From 40CM-4-68-19 sp036513415 (GTDB lineage Bacteria; Myxococcota; Myxococcia; Myxococcales; 40CM-4-68-19), in contig DATBZA010000179.1 of assembly GCA_036513415.1 (NCBI GenBank), positions 33,761 through 97,760 on the forward strand: 64,000 nt of DNA. Direction: 5' to 3'. Both the position numbers and the translations under genes were made by a program. The notes beneath the pieces are model-generated. The model was not told the DNA's origin and ran no database searches. It saw only the letters and a program-made list of their open reading frames with translations. Of the stretch, positions 51,945 through 60,098 are shown one piece after another. The first letter of the stretch is position 1, and every line of letters starts with the position of its first letter.

Positions 51945-52994
51945 GTGATCCGCCGCCTCGCCGCCGCCGCCGCCTTCCTCACCGTGGTGCTGATCGTGGC
52001 TGGCGGCGTGGTCACCAACACTGACTCCGGTCTCGCCTGTCCCGATTGGCCCACCTGCTTCGGCAGCGCGATGCCGAAGATGGTGGCCAACGTCGCCGTC
52101 GAGCACACGCACCGCCTGATCGCCACCGCCGTTGGCCTCTGCACCCTGGCGCTGGTGGCGCTGACGCTGCGCCGCGCGCGGCAGGGTGCGCTCGCCGCGG
52201 CGCTGGCCGGCTTCTCCCTGTTGATCCTCGCCGGCTCTTTCTGGGCGGGACGCGTGAAGCACGTGCGCGACGAGCTCCCGCCTCTGGCAATCGTCCTGGT
52301 GGCCCTCGGGTACCTGGCGTGCGCCTTCGTCGTCCGCAGGGCGCGAGAGATGGACGGGAAGCTGGCCGCCGCCGCGCTCGCGGTCGTCCTCTTCCAGGGC
52401 CTGCTGGGCGGCCTCACCGTCCTCTACCGGCTGCCGACGCTGGTGCTGGTGATGCACCTCGGCACCAGCATGATCTTCCTCTGCCTGTCGCTCTTGCTCG
52501 CCGTCCGCCTGAACGACGTGGCGGCCAGGGCGCCGGCGCCGCGTGGCCTGCTCTGGCTGACCGGAGCGGCGGTCTATCTGCAGATCCTGCTCGGCGCCAC
52601 CGTGCGCCACACCGGCGCCGGGCTGGTCTGCGTCGACCTTCCCTATTGCCGCGGGGAGCTCTGGCCGCTGGGCGTGCATCCGATGGTGCATCTGCACATG
52701 GCGCACCGGGTGTTCGCCCTGGTCGTGCTGGCGCTGGTCTGCTGGTCCTCGATGCGCCTGGTGCGCAGCCCGAACCGCCTGGTGCGGGCGCTCGCCTGGG
52801 CGGCGCCGGCCCTGGCCCTGACGCAGGTCGCGCTCGGAGTCCTCACCATCCTCACCTTCAAGGGGCTTGTCCCGGTCACCGCGCATCTGCTGGTCGCGGC
52901 GCTGCTTCTCGCCGACTGCGTCGCGCTGCTGGCCGTCACCCGGAGCTCGCCGGCGTCCGACGCCGCCCCTGACGCGCTCGGTGTCGCGGCATGA
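51945..52994 (+). CDS. ctaA: Heme A synthase
   Basis: A 349-residue integral membrane enzyme that converts heme O to heme A. It has seven to eight membrane helices. CtaA/COX15 landmarks are GGVVTNTDSGLACPDWPTCFG near the start, VEHTHRLIATAVG (first heme-ligand His pair), VRHTGAGLVCVDLPYCRG and LHMAHRVFALVV (second pair). The GTG start 51945 has GAGGAG 8-13 bases before it. Upstream TTG 51873 would give a longer soluble tail and is not favoured. The 3' end overlaps ctaB by 4 bases. Confidence 0.92.
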   Translation: MIRRLAAAAAFLTVVLIVAGGVVTNTDSGLACPDWPTCFGSAMPKMVANVAVEHTHRLIATAVGLCTLALVALTLRRARQGALAAALAGFSLLILAGSFWAGRVKHVRDELPPLAIVLVALGYLACAFVVRRAREMDGKLAAAALAVVLFQGLLGGLTVLYRLPTLVLVMHLGTSMIFLCLSLLLAVRLNDVAARAPAPRGLLWLTGAAVYLQILLGATVRHTGAGLVCVDLPYCRGELWPLGVHPMVHLHMAHRVFALVVLALVCWSSMRLVRSPNRLVRALAWAAPALALTQVALGVLTILTFKGLVPVTAHLLVAALLLADCVALLAVTRSSPASDAAPDALGVAA

Positions 52995-53851
52995 CGGGGA
53001 CCGCGGGCGATCTGCTCGAGCTGGCGAAGCCGCGCATCACGGCCCTGGTCGTCTTCACCACCGCCATCGGGCTCTGGCTGGCGCCCCATGGCCTGCCCCC
53101 GGTCACCGTCGCGCTGACCCTGTTCGGGACCGTGCTGATCGTCGCCGCCGCCAACGTGCTCAACATGTACCTGGAGCGCGACACTGACGCGTTCATGGCG
53201 CGCACGATGAACCGGCCGCTGCCGGCGCATCGCATGGAGCCGGCGCAGGCGCTCAAGTTCGGCCTCGCGCTCGCGGTCGTCTCGGTCCCGCTCCTCACCT
53301 TCGCGGTGGGCGCCTTGCCGGGGCTGCTCGCCTCCATCGCATTGGTGAGCTACGTGCTGCTCTACACGCCGATGAAGCGCCGGACCGCGACTGCGCTGCT
53401 GGTCGGCGCGCTCCCTGGCGCGATCCCGCCGCTGATCGGCTGGACGGCGGCCACCGAGCGGCTCGATCTTCCGGGCGTGCTGCTCTTCGCCGTGATGTTC
53501 CTCTGGCAGGTGCCGCACTTCCTCGCCATCACCCTCTTCCGCAAGGCGGAGTACGCGCGCGCCGGCCTGGTGGTGCAACCGAACGAGCCCGGCGGCGACC
53601 GCGAGGCCCGGGCGAACATCGTGCGCTACACGGTCGCGCTGGTCGCGGTGTCGCTGCTCTTCGTGCCCATCGGCGTGGCGCGGAGCGCGTACCTGGCCGC
53701 CGCCCTGATCCTCGGGGCGGTCTTCCTCGGCTATGCGCTCGCCGGCCTGCGCCAGAAGGCCGGCGTGAGGTGGGCCCGCAACCTCTTCCTGCTCTCGCTG
53801 GTGTACCTGCCGCTGCTGTTCGGCGCGCTGGTGATCGATCGCGGCCCTTGA
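52991..53851 (+). CDS. ctaB: Heme O synthase (protoheme IX farnesyltransferase)
   Basis: A 286-residue membrane prenyltransferase with about eight helices. The Asp-rich motif is NVLNMYLERDTDAFMARTMNRPL (NxxxDxxxD), which binds Mg-farnesyl-diphosphate; the second is at YTPMKRRT. It turns heme B into heme O, the substrate of CtaA. It overlaps ctaA by 4 bases and precedes the oxidase genes, the usual order of cta clusters. Confidence 0.93.
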   Translation: MTGTAGDLLELAKPRITALVVFTTAIGLWLAPHGLPPVTVALTLFGTVLIVAAANVLNMYLERDTDAFMARTMNRPLPAHRMEPAQALKFGLALAVVSVPLLTFAVGALPGLLASIALVSYVLLYTPMKRRTATALLVGALPGAIPPLIGWTAATERLDLPGVLLFAVMFLWQVPHFLAITLFRKAEYARAGLVVQPNEPGGDREARANIVRYTVALVAVSLLFVPIGVARSAYLAAALILGAVFLGYALAGLRQKAGVRWARNLFLLSLVYLPLLFGALVIDRGP

Positions 53852-53932
53852 ACGCTCGGGTGCGGCGAACCGTCGCAGCAAAACAGGCGATTGCTCCCAC
53901 GTTCGGGGTCATGCTAGGAGACGCGCATCCCG

Positions 53933-54190
53933 ATGGAAGTGACATCGCACGAGACTGCAACCCTCGCCATCTGGACCATCGCCCGATTCGCCGCGCTCGC
54001 CGTTCTCGCCACCGAGGCGCTGTTTTTCTACGTGCGCCGGCGCGATCCGCAGCCGCGACCGCCCTCGGCGGCAGTCTGGGCGCTGACCCCCGCGCTGCTG
54101 CTCGCGGGCCTTTGCTTCTGGTGCACCGTGTCCCTCTCGGCCCGCGGCGCGCCCACCGGAACCCCTGCCGTCGCGCAGCTCGCCCGCTGA
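53933..54190 (+). CDS. Small membrane protein in the oxidase cluster
   Basis: An 85-residue protein with two membrane helices (about 10-32 and 50-68) and a short cytoplasmic loop of RRRDPQPRPPSAAV. No known subunit matches. It sits 82 bp after ctaB and 16 bp before subunit II, so it may be an assembly factor or accessory subunit. Confidence 0.6.
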   Translation: MEVTSHETATLAIWTIARFAALAVLATEALFFYVRRRDPQPRPPSAAVWALTPALLLAGLCFWCTVSLSARGAPTGTPAVAQLAR

Positions 54191-54206
54191 TCCTCGAGGA
54201 CGCCGC

Positions 54207-54992
54207 ATGGACGAGAAAATCTACGGTTGGTGGCTCCCGCCGGACGTTTCGGTGCACGGGGCGAAGATCGACCAGCTGATGTCCGTACTGCACTGGTTCA
54301 TGGCCCTGCTCTTCATCGGCTGGGGGATCTTCTTCGTCTACTGCCTGTTCCGGTTCCGCGCCCGCCCCGGCCACGCCGCGCTCTACACGCCGGTCAAGGC
54401 GCTGGCGACCAAGTACATCGAGGGGTTCGTGCTGGTGGTCGAGGTGTTCCTGCTCTTCGGCCTCTCCACGCCGGTGTGGCTCGCCTACAAGAACGACGTG
54501 CCGGATCCCTCGAAGGCGCTGCACGTGCGGCTGGTGGCCGAGCAGTTCGCCTGGAACTTCCAGTACCCGGGCAAGGACGGAAAGTTCGGCAAGACGGATC
54601 CCTCGCAGATCGGTGGCGACAATCCGCTCGGCCTCGATCCCGAGGACCCGGCGGGCAAGGACGACCTGGTCACGGTCAACAACCTGCACATTCCCGTCCA
54701 CCGGCCGGTGATCGTCGACATCTCCAGCAAGGACGTGATCCACAGCTTCAACGTGCCGGTGCTGCGGGTGAAGCAGGACACCATCCCCGGCCAGCAGATC
54801 CCCGTCTGGTTCGAGGCCACGCAGCCCGGCCACTTCGAGCTCGCCTGCGCCCAGCTCTGCGGCCTCGGCCACTACCGCATGCGCGGGGACGTGCTGATCG
54901 AGACGCCCGAGGAGTTCGCCAAGTGGGAAGCGGAGAACGCTCCGCCGCCGCAGGAAGCCCCCGCCGCCGCCGCGCCCGAAGAGAAGAAATAG
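54207..54992 (+). CDS. ctaC: Cytochrome c oxidase subunit II
   Basis: A 261-residue subunit. Two N-terminal membrane helices (about 27-48 and 70-95) are followed by the periplasmic cupredoxin domain with the CuA centre: His in VIHSFNVPVLRVKQD, then CAQLCGLGHYRM with two Cys, a His and a Met ligand. Electron-entry Trp is in EQFAWNFQYPG. No fused cytochrome c domain, so an external cytochrome c or the cupredoxin donates. A Pro/Ala-rich tail ends the protein. The gap to the next gene is 28 bp. Confidence 0.94.
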   Translation: MDEKIYGWWLPPDVSVHGAKIDQLMSVLHWFMALLFIGWGIFFVYCLFRFRARPGHAALYTPVKALATKYIEGFVLVVEVFLLFGLSTPVWLAYKNDVPDPSKALHVRLVAEQFAWNFQYPGKDGKFGKTDPSQIGGDNPLGLDPEDPAGKDDLVTVNNLHIPVHRPVIVDISSKDVIHSFNVPVLRVKQDTIPGQQIPVWFEATQPGHFELACAQLCGLGHYRMRGDVLIETPEEFAKWEAENAPPPQEAPAAAAPEEKK

Positions 54993-55020
54993 GCCCTTTT
55001 CCGAATCCGGAGACGACTCG

Positions 55021-56796
55021 ATGAGCGTCAAACAGCACACCGCGGCGACCGGCAACGGCCACGGGCACGGAAACCGAGATCACGGGCATCACGAGCTGCC
55101 TTTCTGGCGCAAGTACATCTTCTCGGTCGACCACAAGGTGATCGGCATCCAGTACGCGGTCACCGCGCTGGTCTTCCTGTTCTTCGGCTTCAGCCTGATG
55201 ATGATGATGCGCTGGCAGCTGGCGTATCCGGGGCAGCCGCTTCCGCTGATCGGCAACCTGCTCGGCGAGACCGCCATGCCGGGCGGCGTGATGGCGCCGG
55301 AGTTCTACAACCAGCTCGGCGCCATGCACGGCACCATCATGGTGTTCATGGGCGTGGTCCCGCTGGCGGTGGGCGGCTTCGGCAACTTCGTGGTGCCGCT
55401 TCAGATCGGCGCGCCGGACATGGCGTTCCCGCGCCTGAACATGGCCAGCTACTGGGTGTTCCTCCCCGGCTGCATCGCGATGGTCGCCTCCTTCTTCCTG
55501 CCGGGCGGAGCGGCGCAATCGGGCTGGACCAGCTACCCGCCGCTCGCCGACATCGCCCCCACCGGCCAGACGATGTGGCTGTTCGCGATGGTGCTGATCA
55601 TCACCAGCTCGCTCTTGGGCTCGATCAACTTCATCGTCACCATCGTCCAGATGCGCGCGAAGGGTCTCTCCTTCTGGCGGCTGCCCTTCTTCGTGCACGC
55701 CCAGCTGGTGACTGCCTTCCTGCTCCTCCTCGCCTTCCCGCCGCTGGAGGCGGCGTCGGTGATGCAGATCATGGATCGGGTGGCGGGCACCTCGTTCTTC
55801 CTGCCCACCGGCCTGGTGGTCTCCGGCGAGCCGCTCAAGGTCGCCGGCGGGGGGAACCCGCTGCTCTGGCAGCACCTCTTCTGGTTCCTCGCCCACCCGG
55901 AGGTCTACGTCCTCATCCTCCCGGCGATGGGCATCGTCGCGGAGGTGATCGCCAACAACACCCGCAAGCCGCTCTGGGGCTACCGCCTTCTCGTCTACTC
56001 GGTGGTGTCTCTCGGCTTCATGAGCTTCGTGGTCTGGGCGCACCACATGTTCATGACCGGCATGGGCACCACCATGTCGACGTTCTTCCAGATCACCACC
56101 ATGATCATCTCGATCCCGAGCGTGGTCATCCTCACCTGCTTCATCATGTCGCTCTACGGCGGGAACATCCGCTTCACCACGCCGATGCTCTTCGCCACCG
56201 CTTTCTTGCCCATGTTCGCCATCGGCGGCCTCACCGGCCTGCCCCTGGGCCTGACCGCGAGCGACATCTACCTGCACGACACCTTCTACGTGATCGGCCA
56301 CTTCCACTACGTGGTGGCGCCCGGAACGCTCTTCGCCCTCTTCGCCGGGGTGTACTACTGGTACCCGAAAGCCACCGGCCGCCAGCTGAACGAGAAGCTG
56401 GGCAAGGTGCATTTCTGGCTCAGCTTCGTCGCCATCAACTTCGTCTTCATGCCGATGTTCTTCCAGGGCATGGCAGGGTTGTCGCGGCGGCTCTACGACC
56501 CGACCGTGTACGCGCACGGCCGCGGGGTGCAGGCGCTGAACGTGCTCATCTCCTGGGGCGCCTGGGGCCTGGGGCTCGCGCAGCTCTTCTTCGTCGTGAA
56601 CTTCTTCCTCAGCCTGAAGAAGGGCGCCCGGGTGGCGGAGAACCCCTGGAACGCCACCACGCTGGAGTGGGCTGCTCCGTCCCCGCCCGGACACGGCAAT
56701 TTCATCACCGAGCCGGTCGTCTACCGCGAGCCGTACGAGTACAGCGTGCCGGGGAAGTCCAACGACTATTCGCCGCAGTTCCGGGCGGAGGGCTGA
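55021..56796 (+). CDS. ctaD: Cytochrome c oxidase subunit I (aa3-type) without K-channel Lys
   Basis: A 591-residue catalytic subunit with twelve helices. Heme a ligands are in GAMHGTIMVF and GHFHYVVAPG; CuB ligands are His in WFLAHPEVYVLIL (with the cross-linked Tyr in VYV) and the pair HH341-342 in VWAHHMFMTG. D-channel residues are kept: GAPDMAFPRLN and Glu in HPEVY. The K-channel Lys (28 residues after the second CuB His) is Ile370 in PSVVILTCF, and the preceding Thr is Ser. N-terminal 25 residues are His/Gly-rich. It starts 28 bp after subunit II. The type is A-like, but the missing Lys is unusual. Confidence 0.93.
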   Translation: MSVKQHTAATGNGHGHGNRDHGHHELPFWRKYIFSVDHKVIGIQYAVTALVFLFFGFSLMMMMRWQLAYPGQPLPLIGNLLGETAMPGGVMAPEFYNQLGAMHGTIMVFMGVVPLAVGGFGNFVVPLQIGAPDMAFPRLNMASYWVFLPGCIAMVASFFLPGGAAQSGWTSYPPLADIAPTGQTMWLFAMVLIITSSLLGSINFIVTIVQMRAKGLSFWRLPFFVHAQLVTAFLLLLAFPPLEAASVMQIMDRVAGTSFFLPTGLVVSGEPLKVAGGGNPLLWQHLFWFLAHPEVYVLILPAMGIVAEVIANNTRKPLWGYRLLVYSVVSLGFMSFVVWAHHMFMTGMGTTMSTFFQITTMIISIPSVVILTCFIMSLYGGNIRFTTPMLFATAFLPMFAIGGLTGLPLGLTASDIYLHDTFYVIGHFHYVVAPGTLFALFAGVYYWYPKATGRQLNEKLGKVHFWLSFVAINFVFMPMFFQGMAGLSRRLYDPTVYAHGRGVQALNVLISWGAWGLGLAQLFFVVNFFLSLKKGARVAENPWNATTLEWAAPSPPGHGNFITEPVVYREPYEYSVPGKSNDYSPQFRAEG

Positions 56797-56797
56797 C

Positions 56798-57409
56798 ATG
56801 AGCGAGACCGTCATCCCCTACATGGTGAAGCCGCACCCGGTGACCGGAATCCCGAACGGGAAGTTCGGGATCTGGCTCTTCCTCGCCAGCGAGGTGATGC
56901 TGTTCGGCGCGCTCTTCTCCAGCTACGTGCTGATCCGCACCGGGATGCCGCACTGGCCGCCGGAAGGGGGCCTCTCCAGCGAAGTCCTCAACGTGCCGCT
57001 GGCCACGCTCAACACCGCGGTGCTGATCACCTCGTCGATCACCATGGTCCTGGCCTGGGCGAGCTGCAAGATGGGGAGCCTGCCCCGCTTCCGGCTCTGG
57101 ATGGGCGCCACCATCGCGCTGGCGTTCGTGTTCCTGGTGGTGAAGTACTTCGAGTACTCGCACAAGTTCCACCTCGGTCACACGCCCTCGCACGACAACT
57201 TCTACGCCGTCTACTTCACCATGACGGGCCTGCACGGCCTGCACATCGTCGGCGGGATCATCGTCAACGGCTACCTGCTCGGCCCCGGCACCAAGCTCTG
57301 GGCGAAGGATCCCGAGCACTTCACCAACCGCGTCGAGAACGCCGGTCTCTACTGGCACTTCGTCGACCTGGTCTGGATCTTCCTCTTCCCCTCGCTCTAC
57401 CTCCTCTGA
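56798..57409 (+). CDS. ctaE: Cytochrome c oxidase subunit III
   Basis: A 203-residue subunit with five membrane helices, the short form that lacks the first two helices of mitochondrial COX3. Landmarks are FGIWLFLASEVMLFGALFSSYVLIR, EYSHKFHLGHTPSHDNFYAVYFTMTGLHGLHIVGG (shown in part: GLHGLHIVGG) and YWHFVDLVWIFLFPSLYLL at the end. It lacks catalytic cofactors and stabilises subunit I. The start is one base after the ctaD stop. Confidence 0.94.
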   Translation: MSETVIPYMVKPHPVTGIPNGKFGIWLFLASEVMLFGALFSSYVLIRTGMPHWPPEGGLSSEVLNVPLATLNTAVLITSSITMVLAWASCKMGSLPRFRLWMGATIALAFVFLVVKYFEYSHKFHLGHTPSHDNFYAVYFTMTGLHGLHIVGGIIVNGYLLGPGTKLWAKDPEHFTNRVENAGLYWHFVDLVWIFLFPSLYLL

Positions 57410-57416
57410 GGTGCCG

Positions 57417-57731
57417 ATGGACGCCGCCCAGCACGAAGACGTCAGCAAGCACATGGGGCAGTATTACGTGGTGTTCGTGGCGCTGCTCTGCCTCACGGCG
57501 GTCACGGTGGGGGTCAGCTACCTCCACCTGGCGCGGCCGGCGGCCATCGCGGTGGCGCTGGTGATCGCCACCGTGAAAGCCGGGATGGTGGCGGCGGTGT
57601 TCATGCACCTGATCTCGGAGCGGAAGGTGATCTACGCGGTGCTCATCATCACCGCGGTCTTCTTTGCCATCCTGCTGCTCTTGCCGAACCTCACCACCTT
57701 CGAGCATCACAGCGGGCTGCCGGGGACGTAG
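57417..57731 (+). CDS. ctaF: Cytochrome c oxidase subunit IV-like protein
   Basis: A 104-residue protein from ATG 57417 with three membrane helices, the bacterial subunit IV (prokaryotic, CtaF/CyoD-like) pattern: HMGQYYVVFVALLCLTAVTVGVSYL, AIAVALVIATVKAGMVAAVFMHL and IYAVLIITAVFFAILLLLPN. KAGMVAAVFMHL is the family signature. GTG 57411 in frame would add two residues. GAGG five bases upstream supports ATG. Confidence 0.88.
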   Translation: MDAAQHEDVSKHMGQYYVVFVALLCLTAVTVGVSYLHLARPAAIAVALVIATVKAGMVAAVFMHLISERKVIYAVLIITAVFFAILLLLPNLTTFEHHSGLPGT

Positions 57732-57938
57732 ATGTCGCTGAAGGCGTTCCACATCTTCTTCGTGATCGTATCGGTGCTCTGCGCCCTCGGATTCGGCGCC
57801 TGGGCGGTGGGAGACTTCCTGCGGACCGGGAACGGCGGGGTCCTGGCGCTCGGAGTGCTCGGGTTCGTCGCCGCTGCTGCGCTGGTCTTCTACGGGTTCT
57901 GGTTCCTGCGCAAGCTCAAGAACGTGAGCTTCCTATGA
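57732..57938 (+). CDS. Small two-helix membrane protein
   Basis: A 68-residue protein with two membrane helices (about 4-25 and 36-60) and a basic end (RKLKNVSFL). It directly follows the subunit IV gene with no gap and overlaps the next gene by 4 bases, so it is part of the oxidase operon. No family recognised; likely an accessory or assembly protein. Confidence 0.65.
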   Translation: MSLKAFHIFFVIVSVLCALGFGAWAVGDFLRTGNGGVLALGVLGFVAAAALVFYGFWFLRKLKNVSFL

Positions 57939-58222
57939 TGGCGCTTTTGATGGCCTGCCCGGTGTGCTTCGGAGCGGCGGACTCGGAGCAGGTCCAGGCC
58001 GCCAAGGTGGGCGTCCTGGTCATGCTGGGCTTCATCGTCCCGCTGCTGGTGACCATCGCCTTCATCGCGCGCAGCTGGGCGAGGCGAGCCCGCGCCCTCG
58101 ATGGAAAGGAATCCGCGGCTTCAGATCAACCGCAGAGCGCAGGGAGCGCGCAGAGTTTTTTGGGTTTCACCAACAGAATCTCTGCGGTCTCTGCGCGCTC
58201 TGCGGTTGATCTGAAGACTTAG
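57935..58222 (+). CDS. Small membrane protein whose 3' end lies in a palindromic element
   Basis: A 95-residue frame. The first 60 residues (CPVCFG near the start, a membrane helix GVLVMLGFIVPLLVTIAFIA, a basic tail) look like a natural small protein. The last 33 residues (SDQPQSAGSAQSFLGF to SAVDLKT) are encoded inside the element 58119-58216. The original stop was probably replaced when the element arrived. It overlaps the preceding gene by 4 bases, and its stop overlaps the next, convergent gene by 4. Confidence 0.6.
   Translation: MMALLMACPVCFGAADSEQVQAAKVGVLVMLGFIVPLLVTIAFIARSWARRARALDGKESAASDQPQSAGSAQSFLGFTNRISAVSARSAVDLKT
58119..58216. repeat. Large palindromic element P2
   Basis: 98 bp with arms CTTCAGATCAACCGCAGAGC and its complement at the far end, and TTTTTTGGG in the middle, the same architecture as P1 at 50935-51026 (shared GATCAA, GAG-TTTTTTGGG). 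Arm sequences are related but not identical. It is inside the 3' part of the gene ending at 58222. It may be a mobile or mobilised hairpin element. Confidence 0.85.
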
Positions 58223-59274
58223 CGCTTCGGATTCTTCTCGGCTTCGACGAGCTTGGTGAGAAACGCGAGTCTCGAGCTTTTGACGTCGAGGCCGGCCTCG
58301 GAGACTCGTGCGGCGAGGTCGTCCTTGACGTAGCTCATGTAGTAGGGCTCGTGGAACCGCGAGGGGAACGCGAGGATCTCGCGCTCCAGCTCGGGCGCGT
58401 CGTCGAGCTGGATGCTGTCCGCCACCACCACCAGGCCGCCAGGCCGGACCACGCGCGCCATCTCCTGGAGGACGCGGGCCCGCACCGCCGGCGGCACTTC
58501 GTGGAGCAGGTAGAGGCTGGTGGCGACGTCGAACGAGGAGTCGAGGAACGGCAGCTGCTCCGCGTTGTCGCAGATCAGCGAGACGTCGAGGTCGCGCGGC
58601 AGCACCTCGCGCGCCCGGGCGATGTAATGGGGCGACAGGTCGAGGCCGAACAGCTTGGCCTCGGCAGGCAGCGCCGCGCCCAGCATCCCGAGCAGGTGCC
58701 CGGTTCCGCAGGCCACGTCCAGCACGCGCAGGGGCTGCGCGGCCGACGCGTTGCGGGCCCGCGCGGCGCGCACCACCGGAGGGATGACCCGGCGGCGCAT
58801 GACGTCGGCGGTGCCGCCGAAGAGCAGCTCGACCTGGAGGTCGTACAGGGCCGCGCTGGTGTGGCCCAGGTACCCTTCGCTCTGGTAGTGGAAGTTGCGG
58901 GCGTAATAGGGCGGGTAGCGCTCGGCCCCGGCGGAGTCGGCGATCTCGCGGAAGTCGCCGCGCTCCATGCGGGCCCGCGTCCGCGGCAGGTCGGCCAGCA
59001 GCCGCGGCACCGCCTGCGCATACTCGCGCCAGGGGAGCGTCTCGATCAGATGGCGCGGATAGAGCCCGGATTCCGCGTCGCGGAAGTCCTCGTCGAAGAG
59101 CGCCTCGAGGCGGCGGCGCAGCGACGCGGCGGCCTCCGGTGAGGACGGATCGTCCCAGCGCAGCAGGGCCCGGGAGTAGGCGAGATAGGCGAGGCGCACC
59201 GCCCCCGTGCGGGCGACCCGGGATCGGACGTACATGCGGCGCGACAGCTCGCGCCTGAGGTCGGCAACCGCCAT
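58219..59274 (-). CDS. SAM-dependent methyltransferase
   Basis: A 351-residue cytoplasmic enzyme. The first 170 residues are helical and Arg-rich (ADLRRELSRRMYVRSRVAR) and do not match a known domain. The SAM-binding core has motif I VLDVACGTGHLLGML (about residue 185), an acidic end to strand 2 (LFGLDLSPHYI) and DSSFDVATSLYLLHEV for motifs II/III. It resembles UbiE/COQ5-like methyltransferases in the core. Substrate unknown. ATG 59274 is preferred to the longer start. It converges with the oxidase operon with a 4-base overlap. Confidence 0.78.
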   Translation of the reverse strand: MAVADLRRELSRRMYVRSRVARTGAVRLAYLAYSRALLRWDDPSSPEAAASLRRRLEALFDEDFRDAESGLYPRHLIETLPWREYAQAVPRLLADLPRTRARMERGDFREIADSAGAERYPPYYARNFHYQSEGYLGHTSAALYDLQVELLFGGTADVMRRRVIPPVVRAARARNASAAQPLRVLDVACGTGHLLGMLGAALPAEAKLFGLDLSPHYIARAREVLPRDLDVSLICDNAEQLPFLDSSFDVATSLYLLHEVPPAVRARVLQEMARVVRPGGLVVVADSIQLDDAPELEREILAFPSRFHEPYYMSYVKDDLAARVSEAGLDVKSSRLAFLTKLVEAEKNPKR

Positions 59275-59327
59275 GCGGAAGATCCTTGCTTGCGGGCGCG
59301 CATCGCGCAACTCTCTCGCCAAAAGCC

Positions 59328-60098
59328 ATGGTCCCGCTGCCGAGAGTCGCGCCCGGAGCCGAGTTTCCGCCGCTGTCGGTGGGGCGGGACGATCGCGTCT
59401 TCGTGCTCACCGGGGCGGGGATAAGCGCCGAGAGCGGCGTGAAGACCTTCCGCGATGCCGGCGGGCTCTGGGAGGAGCACCGTATCGAGGACGTCGCGAC
59501 GCCCGAGGGCTTCGCGCGGGACCCACGGATGGTATGGCGCTTCTATTCCGAGCGCCGCAGACAGGCGGGGAGCGTGCAGCCGAATCCGGCGCACCTCGCG
59601 CTGGCGCGGCTGGAGCGCCAGATCGGAGACCGGCTGTTCCTCTGCACGCAGAACGTCGACCCGCTCCACGAGCGCGCCGGCTCCCGGACCGTCCACCACA
59701 TGCACGGCGAGCTGCTCAGGAGCCGCTGCGACTCCTGCGACCGGCCGGCGTTCGAGGACGAACGACCCCATCTGGAGGAGCTGCCGGGGTGCGAACGGTG
59801 TGGAGGGCTCCTGCGTCCTCACGTGGTCTGGTTCGGAGAGGTGCCGTTCGGAATGGATCGGATCTACCAGGCGCTGAACGCGTGCGACTTGTTCGTCACC
59901 GTGGGCAGCTCGGGCGCGGTCTACCCGGCGGCGGGCTTCGTCTCCCACCTGCGGCACAATCCGGGCCCCCGCGGGAACTTCGCGCGCTGCGTGTACGTCG
60001 GGCCGGAGCGGCCGGAGAACGCGCACTGCTTCGATGAGTGCCGGCTAGGGAAGGCCGGCGAGCTCTTGCCGGCGCTCTTCGCGGAGGGACACCCTTGA
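59328..60098 (+). CDS. Sir2-type NAD-dependent protein deacylase, class III-like
   Basis: A 256-residue sirtuin. Landmarks: TGAGISAESGVKTFRDAGGLW, CTQNVDPLHERAG, catalytic His in VHHMHGELL, zinc Cys pairs CDSC and CERC, and HVVWFGEVPF. The motif FYSERR (Tyr73, Arg76) is the Tyr-x-x-Arg pair of class III sirtuins (CobB, SIRT5) that binds succinyl or malonyl lysines, so desuccinylation is possible beside deacetylation. ATG 59328 was chosen as the start closest to the conserved region. The next gene begins directly after the stop. Confidence 0.92.
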   Translation: MVPLPRVAPGAEFPPLSVGRDDRVFVLTGAGISAESGVKTFRDAGGLWEEHRIEDVATPEGFARDPRMVWRFYSERRRQAGSVQPNPAHLALARLERQIGDRLFLCTQNVDPLHERAGSRTVHHMHGELLRSRCDSCDRPAFEDERPHLEELPGCERCGGLLRPHVVWFGEVPFGMDRIYQALNACDLFVTVGSSGAVYPAAGFVSHLRHNPGPRGNFARCVYVGPERPENAHCFDECRLGKAGELLPALFAEGHP

